This document shows positions 26,072-35,301 of a DNA stretch of 64,000 nt, one piece after another (position 1 is the first letter of the stretch; each line of letters starts with the position of its first letter). The DNA comes from Carnobacterium_B sp040274945 (GTDB lineage Bacteria > Bacillota > Bacilli > Lactobacillales > Carnobacteriaceae), in NCBI RefSeq assembly GCF_040274945.1, contig NZ_JBEMAR010000001.1:248001-312000 (forward strand), read 5' to 3'. The notes beneath the pieces were generated by a model. The model was not told the DNA's origin. It saw nothing but the letters and a program-made list of their open reading frames with translations, and searched no databases. Both the position numbers and the translations under genes were made by a program.

Positions 26072-27448
26072 TTACTCCCCTTTCGGCAGGTATTCGTCTA
26101 ACATATCGTCTTTAATACGTTTCAATTCAGTTCTTGGAAGGATAGATAGCAATTCCCATCCTAAGTCCAATGTTTCCTCAATTGTACGATTTGTGTAGTT
26201 CCCTTGGTTTACGTATTCTTTTTCAAAACGATTTGCAAATTCTGCAAACATTTTATCTTCTGCTGACAATGCAGAATCTCCTAAAACTACTGCTAACTCT
26301 TTAGCTTGTTTTCCTTGAGCATAAGCAGCGAATAGTTGGTTCATTGTTGCCGCATGGTCTTTTCTTGTTTTGCCTTCTCCAGTTCCTTTGTCTTTTAGAC
26401 GAGATAGAGAGGGCAATACATCGATAGGAGGTTGAACACCACTATTGTATAGTTCACGTGATAAAATCAATTGTCCTTCTGTAATATACCCCGTTAAATC
26501 TGGAATAGGGTGCGTTTTATCATCTTCCGGCATGGTTAGGATAGGAATTTGCGTCACTGAACCTTTTCCACCTACTAAACGACCTGCACGTTCATATAAC
26601 GTAGCTAAGTTTGTATAAAGATACCCAGGGTATCCACGACGACCTGGAACTTCACGTCTGGCAGCAGAGATTTCTCTTAATGCTTCACAGTAGTTTGTCA
26701 TATCTGTCATGATAACCAATACGTGCATATCTTTTTCATAAGCCAAATATTCAGCCGCAGTTAGAGCCATTTTTGGTGTTGCAATTCTTTCAATAGCTGG
26801 ATCATCTGCTAAGTTGATAAACATAACCGAACGATCGATTGCTCCAGTTTTTCGGAAATCTTCCATAAAGAACTCTGCTTCTTCAAAAGTAATTCCGATT
26901 GCTGCAAAGACAACGGCAAACTTTTCATCTGAATTTTTAACAGTCGCTTGTCTAGCAATTTGTGCAGCTAATTCTTTGTGTGGTAGACCAGAACCTGAAA
27001 ATACAGGCAACTTTTGTCCACGAACTAGTGTATTCAAATGATCAATAGAAGAGATACCCGTTTGAATAAATTCATCTGGATAGTCACGTGCCATTGGGTT
27101 GATGGCTTCACCATTGATGTCTAAAGTTTTTTCAGGAATCAAATCAGGACCGTTATCGTTAACACGTCCCATCCCATCAAATACTCGTCCAACCATATCT
27201 TCTGAAACATCTAAAGATAATGGTCTTCCTAAGAAACGCACCTTTGTGTCTTGCAGATTAATTCCGCTTGACCCTTCGAAGATTTGAACCATAGCTTTAT
27301 CGCCATCAATTTCAAGAACTTGTCCACGTCTCTTTTCACCGTTTTGCATTTGAATTTCAACTAACTCATCGAATTTAACACCTTCTACGCCTTCAACGGC
27401 CATTAAGGGTCCAACAACTTCATTTATCGTACGATATTCTTTAAGCAT
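26072..27448 (-). CDS. ntpB: V-type ATPase subunit B
   Basis: 458 aa non-catalytic nucleotide-site subunit of the V1 hexamer. No classical P-loop (GSGLPHKELAAQIARQA replaces it), as expected for B. Conserved YPGYLYTNLATLYERAGR and PDLTGYITEGQ segments are present. Its ATG follows the ntpA stop codon without a gap; the ribosome binding site GGAGGT is inside the ntpA C-terminus. Confidence 0.98.
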   Translation of the reverse strand: MLKEYRTINEVVGPLMAVEGVEGVKFDELVEIQMQNGEKRRGQVLEIDGDKAMVQIFEGSSGINLQDTKVRFLGRPLSLDVSEDMVGRVFDGMGRVNDNGPDLIPEKTLDINGEAINPMARDYPDEFIQTGISSIDHLNTLVRGQKLPVFSGSGLPHKELAAQIARQATVKNSDEKFAVVFAAIGITFEEAEFFMEDFRKTGAIDRSVMFINLADDPAIERIATPKMALTAAEYLAYEKDMHVLVIMTDMTNYCEALREISAARREVPGRRGYPGYLYTNLATLYERAGRLVGGKGSVTQIPILTMPEDDKTHPIPDLTGYITEGQLILSRELYNSGVQPPIDVLPSLSRLKDKGTGEGKTRKDHAATMNQLFAAYAQGKQAKELAVVLGDSALSAEDKMFAEFANRFEKEYVNQGNYTNRTIEETLDLGWELLSILPRTELKRIKDDMLDEYLPKGE

Positions 27449-29224
27449 CTATTCCATACCTCCTTTTGAAACAACTTCATGAATCGCCGTTTTGATATCC
27501 GTTCTTAATTCTCCAAATTTGCTAATTTGTTCTTCCGGGAAATATTTAGACTTAGCAATTTGTTCACGAGCTGCTACAGTGCCTTTCATAATTTCAGCAA
27601 AGTAAGCACCAAGTTCCATTCCAGCTCTTGATTCATCCTCAAAGCTTAGAATAGTAGCTAGCATTTCGTATTGTTTTTCTCTTGATGTGTAGGTATCTAC
27701 ATCATCAAAAGCATTTTGTTGCAGAAAATCTTCACGAATCATTTTAGCCGTTTCTAATTTTAAGCGATCTTTTTCTGATAAAGAATCGACTCCGACTAGA
27801 CGCACGATTTCTTCTAATTCAGATTCATCTTGTAATAAAGCCTTTGTTCTTGTAACCATGCCTGCCCAATCTTTATCTAAGATCTTTCCGACATACGCAT
27901 TTAACTCATTTGAGTAGAGCGAATAAGAAGTTAGCCAATCAATGGATGGGAAATGGCGTTTTTGAGCTAATAGATTGTCTAAACTCCAAAAGACTTTAAC
28001 AACACGTAATGTATTTTGAGTTACCGGCTCAGATGTGTCCCCTCCAGGAGGAGACACTGCTCCAATGGCTGTTATACTGCCTTCTCTGCCTTCTGATCCT
28101 AAAGTAATCACTTTACCTGCACGTTCGTAGTATTCCGCGATACGGCTACCTAAGTATGCTGGATAACCTTCATCTCCTGGCATTTCTTCTAAACGACCAG
28201 ACATTTCACGCAAAGCTTCAGCCCATCGTGAAGTTGAATCTGCCATGATAGCTACACTGTAACCCATATCACGGAAGTATTCCGCAATCGTGATTCCAGT
28301 ATAAATTGACGCTTCACGAGCGGCAACTGGCATATTCGATGTATTAGCAATCAAGATCGTTCTTTCCATAATCGATTCCCCAGTGTTTGGATCAATTAGT
28401 TCAGGAAATTCATTGATTACATCTGTCATTTCATTTCCACGTTCACCACAACCTACGTATACAACTAAATCAACGTCTGCCCATTTTGCAATTTGGTGTT
28501 GAACAACTGTTTTTCCTGCCCCGAAAGGACCTGGTACAGCTGCTGATCCACCTTTAGCAACCGGGAACAATGTATCAATTACACGTTGTCCAGTTACCAT
28601 AGGTTCAACTGGATTTAATTTTTTAGCCGTTGGACGACCATGTCGCACAGGCCATTTTTGCATCATTGTAAATTCTTTTACACCATCATCTGTTTCGATA
28701 CTGTAAATAATTTCATTAATATCAAATTGACCTTGTTCAATTGATTTGATGGTTCCTTCAACTCCATGTGGAACCATAATTTTGTGAGAAATAACCTTTG
28801 TCTCTGGAACAGAACCGACAATATCTCCTGTAGAAACTTTTTGTCCAACTGTAACAGTTGGTGTAAATTCCCATTTTTTTGTACGGTCTAATGCCTTGAT
28901 GCTAACTCCTCTAACTAAGAAGTTGCTTTCTGTTTTTTCCATGAATTTATCTAATGGACGTTGAATTCCATCAAACATTTGCGCGATCATTCCTGGAGCT
29001 AATTCAACAGATAATGCATCTCCTGTTGTTTCAACTGGTTCTCCGGGTCCAATCATGGATGTTTCTTCATAGACTTGTATAGAAGCTACATTCCCACGCA
29101 TTTCAATGATTTCGCCTATTAAGCCCAACTTTCCGACTTTACAAATATCTTGAATATTTGCTTCTTCCATCCCTTCAGCTGTAACTAAAGGACCGGAAAC
29201 ACTAACAATTTTCCCAATTTTCAA
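27449..29224 (-). CDS. ntpA: V-type ATPase catalytic subunit A
   Basis: 591 aa catalytic subunit. Walker A GPFGAGKT (232-239); the non-homologous bulge domain lies about 110-190; catalytic GERGNEM follows. Conserved SRWAEALREMSGRLEEMPGDEG is present. ATP hydrolysis here drives ion export through NtpI/NtpK. No intein or insertion. Preceded by ntpG with 12 bases between them. Confidence 0.98.
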   Translation of the reverse strand: MKIGKIVSVSGPLVTAEGMEEANIQDICKVGKLGLIGEIIEMRGNVASIQVYEETSMIGPGEPVETTGDALSVELAPGMIAQMFDGIQRPLDKFMEKTESNFLVRGVSIKALDRTKKWEFTPTVTVGQKVSTGDIVGSVPETKVISHKIMVPHGVEGTIKSIEQGQFDINEIIYSIETDDGVKEFTMMQKWPVRHGRPTAKKLNPVEPMVTGQRVIDTLFPVAKGGSAAVPGPFGAGKTVVQHQIAKWADVDLVVYVGCGERGNEMTDVINEFPELIDPNTGESIMERTILIANTSNMPVAAREASIYTGITIAEYFRDMGYSVAIMADSTSRWAEALREMSGRLEEMPGDEGYPAYLGSRIAEYYERAGKVITLGSEGREGSITAIGAVSPPGGDTSEPVTQNTLRVVKVFWSLDNLLAQKRHFPSIDWLTSYSLYSNELNAYVGKILDKDWAGMVTRTKALLQDESELEEIVRLVGVDSLSEKDRLKLETAKMIREDFLQQNAFDDVDTYTSREKQYEMLATILSFEDESRAGMELGAYFAEIMKGTVAAREQIAKSKYFPEEQISKFGELRTDIKTAIHEVVSKGGME

Positions 29225-29236
29225 ACTTGTAACCTC

Positions 29237-29548
29237 CTATAAAATATTCTGTCCAACCGCTTTTTCAACATTCTCTTGGATACGATTTTTCCCGATATCT
29301 AATGATCCCATATGATTAGGAATCAATATAATAGCCGGTGAAATCTCTTCATCGTATCGTTTTATGGTATCCGGAATCAATTTGCCTAATGGTTCTGTTA
29401 AATAGATAATGCCATAATTTTCTGTTGCTAATCGATCAATCGTTTTTCTGGCTTCTTTAGCCTCAGATGCGAAAAAAACGTCAAAACCTAACATTTTAAA
29501 TGGCAAAATAGAATCTTTATCTCCTACTACACCAATTTTATGAGCCAT
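29237..29548 (-). CDS. ntpG: V-type ATPase subunit F (NtpG)
   Basis: 103 aa, binds the central stalk together with D. Starts MAHKIGVVGDKDSILPFKMLGFDVFFA, the Rossmann-like subunit F pattern. It overlaps the end of ntpC by 11 bases. The name follows the E. hirae ntp scheme, in which NtpG equals V-type F. Confidence 0.93.
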   Translation of the reverse strand: MAHKIGVVGDKDSILPFKMLGFDVFFASEAKEARKTIDRLATENYGIIYLTEPLGKLIPDTIKRYDEEISPAIILIPNHMGSLDIGKNRIQENVEKAVGQNIL

Positions 29549-30542
29549 AGTTCATTCGCATCCTTTCTCTGATAGCTGAAATTGGAAGATTATTTTCTTT
29601 ACCAACTAGAATAAGTCTTAAATTTTTCACTTCATTCTCTTTAGCGTAGAGATAAGCGACAATCGGTAATGGTCCAAAAACTTCAAGTTTAGCATCTTTT
29701 ATACGATTGATAAAAGCATTATCGGTTTCTAAATCTATTTTTTCTGGGGATAATTCTTTTGTTTCATCATTAATAGACGCTAGTATAATGTTTTTGTACT
29801 TAGATTCTGCCAGTTTTTTACCTGCATTAACTAAATTATCAGCTCCAACTTGAACCAGTTGATCTTTAGGTATTGTTCCAGAACTAGATAGAATAGTTGT
29901 TAAAAAGTTACGCGTTCTTTTTTGACGAATAGCTCTAGTTAAAGTAGATAAATTATTCATATCAATATAAAAAGTTACTAAATCCAAAATTTTCTTATCG
30001 TTTAATTTTTCAGCAATGTGTCTTAAATGAGTGAAGAACCGACGATCAAGAATAATATCTACGGCTTGACTATTTTTATATTCTTCATAGGAATCAGTTG
30101 CCTCTTGTATACTGATTAAATAGTCTTCATCTAAATCGCTCGACTTCGTTGTTTCAACTGCTTGTCTTAATACTGAAATAGGTTCTTTACCAATCTTTAT
30201 AAGCAGAGAATCAAAATCCTTTTTAGTAACTTTTTCTTTTAACAAAACTTTCAAATTATGATAAGAGTAGCGCAATGAAAATAACTCAATCAAATCATGA
30301 TTAGGAGTGATTTTAAATAAATCAGTATAGACAGATTGCAACTCATTCATCAATAGCGTATCGTAATTCTTAGTCTCCTTTAAATCTTCAACATCATTTC
30401 GATAAGGAGTATCTTTTAAAACGTTTACCGCTTCATCAAAATTACTTGCTTGTAACATCCGCTCATATTGATCATTTCTAAGGAGACTACTTTCATATAC
30501 ACGAATACGTGTATTTGCGCCAACAAAGTCTGTTGATTTCAT
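29538..30542 (-). CDS. ntpC: V-type ATPase subunit C (d-type socket between rotor shaft and K ring)
   Basis: 334 aa, largely helical, AC39/subunit d family. It starts near NTRIRVYESSLLRNDQYERML and carries conserved DMNNLSTLTRAIRQKR and the terminal LRLILVGKENNLPISAIRERMR segments. It joins the V1 shaft to the membrane K ring. Overlaps ntpG by 11 bases; 15 bases after ntpE. Confidence 0.95.
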   Translation of the reverse strand: MKSTDFVGANTRIRVYESSLLRNDQYERMLQASNFDEAVNVLKDTPYRNDVEDLKETKNYDTLLMNELQSVYTDLFKITPNHDLIELFSLRYSYHNLKVLLKEKVTKKDFDSLLIKIGKEPISVLRQAVETTKSSDLDEDYLISIQEATDSYEEYKNSQAVDIILDRRFFTHLRHIAEKLNDKKILDLVTFYIDMNNLSTLTRAIRQKRTRNFLTTILSSSGTIPKDQLVQVGADNLVNAGKKLAESKYKNIILASINDETKELSPEKIDLETDNAFINRIKDAKLEVFGPLPIVAYLYAKENEVKNLRLILVGKENNLPISAIRERMRMNYGS

Positions 30543-30557
30543 TTTTTCCTCTCCTTT

Positions 30558-31139
30558 TTAATCAAATAATTGTTTTGAAACTGATGAAACAAGTTGTCCT
30601 TTGATATCTTTAACCAATTCATCAAACAAGTAATTATATTCTATTCCATTCTTTTTAAGAATAAATCCATTCTTTTTAGAAATAGTCTCAGTAGACAACT
30701 GGACATTCACTACTTCTTTAGCTACTTTATCGATCCAGTCATTTGTTACTTTGTCGACCGAATGTTGCCCTACTATCAATTCAATAGATTCACTGTCTTT
30801 ATGTTGTTTTAAGACAGACAATAAAAACTGTTGAAATTCTGAATCTGTCCATTGATTCATTTGTTCTTCAGCCTCATTAAAAACGACAGTTAGCACTTTT
30901 TGCTTTTCAGAAAGCAATTGATTTCGCTTGTTGATCTGTAACGTATGTTTATCTTGTTCGAATTTCCTTGCCAATCGTGAATCGATTAAGTTAATTTGTT
31001 TTGCTTTTTCTTCAGCTAGATTTTCATCAGATTCTGAAAGCAATTGTTCTTTTTCTATTTCAGCTTCTTTAATTTTTTCTTGTACTTCAGCTTTTTTACT
31101 TTCTATCAAACGATCAGTTAATAATTTTAAGTCTGACAT
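30558..31139 (-). CDS. ntpE: V-type ATPase subunit E (peripheral stalk)
   Basis: 193 aa. A long charged N-terminal helix (about 10-100, rich in Lys, Glu and Gln) forms the peripheral stalk with NtpF; the C-terminal globular part ends ELVKDIKGQLVSSVSKQLFD. It keeps the A3B3 head from rotating with the shaft. Ribosome binding site GGAGG; gap of 48 bases to ntpK. Confidence 0.9.
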   Translation of the reverse strand: MSDLKLLTDRLIESKKAEVQEKIKEAEIEKEQLLSESDENLAEEKAKQINLIDSRLARKFEQDKHTLQINKRNQLLSEKQKVLTVVFNEAEEQMNQWTDSEFQQFLLSVLKQHKDSESIELIVGQHSVDKVTNDWIDKVAKEVVNVQLSTETISKKNGFILKKNGIEYNYLFDELVKDIKGQLVSSVSKQLFD

Positions 31140-31187
31140 TTTTACGCCTCCATTCTTTCTTTTTTACTATAAATGGAATAGATAAGA

Positions 31188-31664
31188 TTAAGCGTTAAAT
31201 ATCATTAAGAATGAAATAACAAAACCTAATATCGCATATGTTTCAACCATCGCTGCATATACAATCCCTTTAGTAGCATGTTCTGGTCTTTTAGCTAAAA
31301 TTTGGATACCTGCAGCGGCAACACGTCCTTGGGCAACACCAGAAGTTAATCCAGTAAATGCAATTGGTAGAGAAGCCATAAACATATACATACCTTCAGC
31401 TAAACTTGTATCTAAACCAGTATTCAGGAAAATTAAAAACGCGATAACGAAACCGTACAAACCTTGAGTTCCCGGTAATAACATTAAGATTAATGATTGT
31501 CCAAATTTTTCAGGTTGTTCTGTAGTTAATGCTGCTGCTGCTTCCCCTGCAATTCCGACCCCTTTAGCAGAACCTGTTCCTGCAAAGAATGTAGCAAAAG
31601 CTATACCTAAAGCTGCAAATACTATTCCGCCGTTTTCAATTAAATAACTTGTAAAAGTTTCCAT
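31188..31664 (-). CDS. ntpK: V-type ATPase K subunit (Na+-type proteolipid rotor ring)
   Basis: 158 aa with four membrane helices, a duplicated 16-kDa type proteolipid. All five residues that bind Na+ in the E. hirae rotor are conserved, offset by two: L63, T66, Q67, Q112 and the ion-carrying E141. The set L-P-G-T-Q, A-Q-G and V-E-T-Y marks this as a sodium rather than a proton ring (family knowledge; specificity is inference). Ribosome binding site GGAGG. Between ntpI and ntpE as in E. hirae. Confidence 0.97.
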   Translation of the reverse strand: METFTSYLIENGGIVFAALGIAFATFFAGTGSAKGVGIAGEAAAALTTEQPEKFGQSLILMLLPGTQGLYGFVIAFLIFLNTGLDTSLAEGMYMFMASLPIAFTGLTSGVAQGRVAAAGIQILAKRPEHATKGIVYAAMVETYAILGFVISFLMIFNA

Positions 31665-31693
31665 TATAAAATTCCTCCATTTAAATTCGTTTT

Positions 31694-33655
31694 TTATTTA
31701 TTGGTTCTTTTTTTTAAATAAATATGTTTTTCGAAGGTTTTAAAAGGATTTAATGATCGTCCTCCACCTTCATAAAATTTACCGAAAAATTCAACATACT
31801 GAAGTCTTATTGTATGAATATAAGCACTTAAGTAGGTCAAGAAAATATTTAATGCGTGTAAAACAATAAAAAGTAATGCACCAATCGTAAATTTCATTAC
31901 TGGTGGAAAAATGTCTACAATAGAATTAAACGCTACCGCAATACTCCCACCAGAAACTCCTAATGCCATTAAACGAGTATAGCTGACCAAGTCTCCAACA
32001 TAATTGGTTGCTCCATAAATATTGTAAAGTCCTAGTCCAAAACCCATTACTTTATTGTCAGATGCCAGCATAGTTACTAATATAATTCCAATGACATTAG
32101 CAATGATGACAACTAAAGAAATGGTTTGTATAAGGTCATTATTCCAAAGTACCATATTGATCACTAGGAGACCTATACCTAATAGGATAAGAGCCCAAGC
32201 TGTTCCATCAATATAACTTGATGATCTTTGTTGTTTACGCCATTTTATACCACCATTTAAAAGCAATCCATAAACTAACTGGATAAAACCAAATACTACA
32301 GATAAAATCAAAATGGTAATGACATCATTCGTAATCGACAACAATTGGAAGGGCAAGTCGTATCCAAAGAAACTTCCATAAATAAATCCCCAAGCAATCA
32401 CTGAATAAGATAGATAGTGAAAGAGTTGGACAAAGTTTTTCATGCCCTTTTCAAACTTGAACACTTTAGATCCCACTAAAGTTGCAAGCCAAAGCAATAT
32501 TCCATACCCTAAATCTGCACTCATCATTCCGAAAAAGACGAAGTAAAATGGCATCATAAATGGTGTAGGATCTACATCATCATATTTAGGCATACTATAC
32601 ATCTCTGTAATACTTTCAAAAGGTTTAACCAATTTATTATTTTTTAAAACTACCGGTACTTTAGCATAGTTTTTAGATTTAATTTCATCTGCAATAACAA
32701 CGTAACTTTCTTTACCAACATGTTCATCTAAAAGATCCGTTAATTCAGAAATTCGTTCCTCTTCTAACCAACCATTTAATATAAATAGATCACTACCATT
32801 TAATAAAAGGTTTTTTCCAATTTCTCTTTCAACTAAATTATAGTAATATTCCTCACCTAGTTGTAATTCTTTTGTTTTTTCTTTAAAGGTCTTTATTGTA
32901 TTTTTTAACGTCTTCTCTTCTTTTTGCACTTCTTCAATTTCTTTAAGCGTTGTCTTCAATTCTTCTTGAGGCTTCATGCTATACGAATAATTAAGTTTTG
33001 ATAATTGAAATTGATCAAATACTTCTTCCAATAAAGATTCTATTTTTGATGGTACAAAAATCAAATAAGAAGCTTCATCTTTATGATGAAATATTTTTTC
33101 TAAATAACTATTTTCTATCGCTTCAACTTTTTCTTCAAATTTTTCTACATTTCCAGAAGCTATACTTCCAACAGTACCAGAGATCAATTTAAATGATTTT
33201 AAATCATTGGGGTTAAAATCCATATTCTGCCATTTCCGAAGAAACTCTTCTTTTTCCCTAAGATTTTTTTTCATCTGATCAAGTTCAACCAGTCTTTTTT
33301 CAAATTTTCCTAGCTCAACAATTATTTGGTTTACATTAGAATGACTAACGTTCTTTTCAAGTTCTGCGAGAGTATACTCTTCACGACCTTTTTTCAGCTT
33401 TTCAATCATACCTGGTTGAGAAATATGTTGGTTCAAAAAGCTTAATGCTGCTTGAACCTCTTTTAATTTTTCTTCATATTCAACACGTTTTTGAGGTTCT
33501 GTATCCGATGAATAATAATCAAGAAATTCAGATTCTTCCAAAGTAGATAATTCAACCATTTCAAGTTTTTGCAATTCTTGTACTGCTTTTAATAAAGAAT
33601 CTTTATTTACTTGTCCAGCTAAAAGTGTCATCTGTTTCATTTTAGCTATTGCCAT
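31694..33655 (-). CDS. ntpI: V-type ATPase subunit I (membrane stator, a subunit)
   Basis: 653 aa. The N-terminal half (to about 330) is a soluble coiled-coil arm; the C-terminal half has about seven to eight membrane helices with the conserved FGMMSADLGYG and SYTRLMALGVSGG segments. The arginine in the latter is the expected essential stator residue facing E141 of NtpK. It overlaps ntpF by 14 bases. Confidence 0.96.
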   Translation of the reverse strand: MAIAKMKQMTLLAGQVNKDSLLKAVQELQKLEMVELSTLEESEFLDYYSSDTEPQKRVEYEEKLKEVQAALSFLNQHISQPGMIEKLKKGREEYTLAELEKNVSHSNVNQIIVELGKFEKRLVELDQMKKNLREKEEFLRKWQNMDFNPNDLKSFKLISGTVGSIASGNVEKFEEKVEAIENSYLEKIFHHKDEASYLIFVPSKIESLLEEVFDQFQLSKLNYSYSMKPQEELKTTLKEIEEVQKEEKTLKNTIKTFKEKTKELQLGEEYYYNLVEREIGKNLLLNGSDLFILNGWLEEERISELTDLLDEHVGKESYVVIADEIKSKNYAKVPVVLKNNKLVKPFESITEMYSMPKYDDVDPTPFMMPFYFVFFGMMSADLGYGILLWLATLVGSKVFKFEKGMKNFVQLFHYLSYSVIAWGFIYGSFFGYDLPFQLLSITNDVITILILSVVFGFIQLVYGLLLNGGIKWRKQQRSSSYIDGTAWALILLGIGLLVINMVLWNNDLIQTISLVVIIANVIGIILVTMLASDNKVMGFGLGLYNIYGATNYVGDLVSYTRLMALGVSGGSIAVAFNSIVDIFPPVMKFTIGALLFIVLHALNIFLTYLSAYIHTIRLQYVEFFGKFYEGGGRSLNPFKTFEKHIYLKKRTNK

Positions 33656-33968
33656 AGTGAGTGCTTACCTCCTTTACAATATGATCAACAACACTGTTTT
33701 GCTTGTTCTCTACTAATTTAAGCATTGCTTCTATTTCAATAGACAGTTCTTGATCAACTGTTTGCTTTTCTTTTGCTAAACGATTACGATACAGATCTTG
33801 TTGATTAGTTTCATAATCATATAACTCTTGTTGCATATTTTGATTGCTTTCTTGAATTCTTTGTTTAATGGACTGATTAATTTCTTGAACTTTTTTTTCT
33901 CCATTAATTTCAACTTGGCGGGCTCTTTCTTCTGCTTCTTTTACATATTCAACTGCTTCCAAACTCAT
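33642..33968 (-). CDS. ntpF: V-type ATPase peripheral stalk subunit (NtpF, V-type G/H-like)
   Basis: 108 aa, one continuous coiled coil rich in Gln, Glu, Lys and Arg (AEERARQVEINGEKKVQEIN). Partner of NtpE in the peripheral stalk. First gene of ntpFIKECGABD. Ribosome binding site AAGGGGGTG. The promoter TTGACA-17-TAAATT lies about 120 bases upstream. Confidence 0.88.
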   Translation of the reverse strand: MSLEAVEYVKEAEERARQVEINGEKKVQEINQSIKQRIQESNQNMQQELYDYETNQQDLYRNRLAKEKQTVDQELSIEIEAMLKLVENKQNSVVDHIVKEVSTHYGNS

Positions 33969-34276
33969 TTCTACACCCCCTTAAAATACAAAAAAAGGCA
34001 TCACTTAAGAACTCTTCTTCTCACCCCTTGAAGAAAATATCCTTGAAAGCAACTGCCCCAACCATTATTTTTAATTTAACTACTTATAATTTACCATAAC
34101 GTTTTCTTGTTGTCAAAACATAAAACCTTAATCAGTAACGATTTGTAACGGCTTTCTAAGATGAAGAAAACTTAATAAACTACTTAATAGATGAAGAAAA
34201 AAGTAACAACTACTTCTAACTATTATATCGACTGTTTCTCTCATTTATTAAGCGTCCTCCTACCAAAAAGTAACCT
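33969..34276 (-). other. 308-base interval: ntp operon promoter and leader
   Basis: No gene. It holds the ntp promoter (34088-34116) and a leader of about 110 bases. The leader ends with a T-run (about 33989-33995 on the minus strand) before the AAGGGGGTG site. Upstream of the promoter are two imperfect direct copies of AGATGAAGAAAA (34159-34170 and 34189-34200), 30 bases apart, in an AT-rich stretch. I see no clear terminator for degV. Confidence 0.6.
34088..34116 (-). promoter_or_regulatory. Promoter of the ntp V-ATPase operon
   Basis: Minus strand TTGACA (34116-34111), 17-base spacer, TAAATT (34093-34088). The best sigma-A like -35 in this region and the only candidate in front of nine tightly packed genes. 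Confidence 0.65.
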
Positions 34277-35146
34277 CTATTTTCTTACGTCTCCAAAAGA
34301 AAATAAAGCAACTGATCCAAATCCAGTGTGCGCAGCAATAGTAGGACCATAAGGGTGAACTTGTATATCTTTTACCTTGATTTTTGATTCGATTTCTTTT
34401 TTAATCCATTCAGCTTCTTCGGGAACACCGACATGTCCAATAAAAATCGTTTGAGTTTCAGGATCTACCATACCCTCAACTGTTTTATTGATTAAATAAT
34501 GCAATGATTTTTTTCTTCCACGCACTTTAGCAGAGGGCACTAAACCACCTTTTTCATTCATTACGATAATCGGCTTAACATTTAAAACACTTCCAAGTGT
34601 TGCAGAAACGGAAGATATTCTCCCACTACGTTCAAGATGTCTGATATCATCAACTGTTACCCATGAATGAAGTTTCATTTTATATTCTTCTAGCCAATCC
34701 ACTACTTCTTCTAACGATTGACCTTCTTTTTTTCGATTTACCGCCTCATACACTAAAAGACCTTCTCCTAAACAAGCAGCTTTGGAGTCTACTATCGTTA
34801 TATTTACTTGATCATATTCTTCTTTCAACATCTTTACAGCTGTTACAGCATTATTGTAAGAACCACTTAATGCAGAAGACAGTCCTAGAAATAGAACAGG
34901 TTGACCTTTATCAACATATTTTTTAAATACTTCTAAAAATGTGCCAATATTAACTTGAGAACTAGTTGCCGTTGCGCCATTTTTTAATGCTTCAAAGAAG
35001 GCATCACGGTCAAAAGTTTCTCCCATGTCATCTAAATAATCTTTTCCGTCCATGTTGATCATTAAATTGATAATTTCAATGTCATTATTTTTTATAAAAT
35101 CTAATGGCAAATCGCAGCATGAATCTGCAATAATTTTATAATCCAT
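34277..35146 (-). CDS. DegV family fatty acid-binding protein (FakB type)
   Basis: 289 aa. The DegV fold binds one fatty acid; FakB members present it to FakA for phosphorylation. N-terminus KIIADSCCDLP, lipid-carboxylate motif TSSQ (61-64), SSALSGS (90-96), the LERSGRIS segment and the C-terminal GPTIAAHTGFGSVALF all fit. Which chain type it prefers cannot be told. It is monocistronic between ntp and the divergent SOS-boxed gene. Its partner kinase gene fakA is at 9.4-11.0 kb. Confidence 0.92.
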   Translation of the reverse strand: MDYKIIADSCCDLPLDFIKNNDIEIINLMINMDGKDYLDDMGETFDRDAFFEALKNGATATSSQVNIGTFLEVFKKYVDKGQPVLFLGLSSALSGSYNNAVTAVKMLKEEYDQVNITIVDSKAACLGEGLLVYEAVNRKKEGQSLEEVVDWLEEYKMKLHSWVTVDDIRHLERSGRISSVSATLGSVLNVKPIIVMNEKGGLVPSAKVRGRKKSLHYLINKTVEGMVDPETQTIFIGHVGVPEEAEWIKKEIESKIKVKDIQVHPYGPTIAAHTGFGSVALFSFGDVRK

Positions 35147-35239
35147 TGTTCAAACCCCTTTTTCAGAAATCTATACATACTTATTTCATTATGCCATTTT
35201 TTAAGAAAAATAGAAACTTTAAAAAAATAATTAAACAGC

Positions 35240-35289
35240 TTGCTTTGTTGAACGTTTGTTCGTATAATAATATTATCAAACAAACGTTC
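35240..35289 (+). promoter_or_regulatory. SOS-type promoter with two LexA-like boxes
   Basis: TTGCTT (35240-35245), 17-base spacer, TATAAT (35263-35268). The spacer contains a perfect GAAC-GTTT-GTTC box (35250-35261). A second box, AAAC-AAAC-GTTC (35278-35289), is the near-exact inverted copy and ends at the ribosome binding site. GAAC-N4-GTTC is the Bacillus-type LexA/DinR operator; the same motif is in the uvrB promoter of this window. Confidence 0.75.
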
Positions 35290-35301
35290 GGAGGAATAAA
35301 G

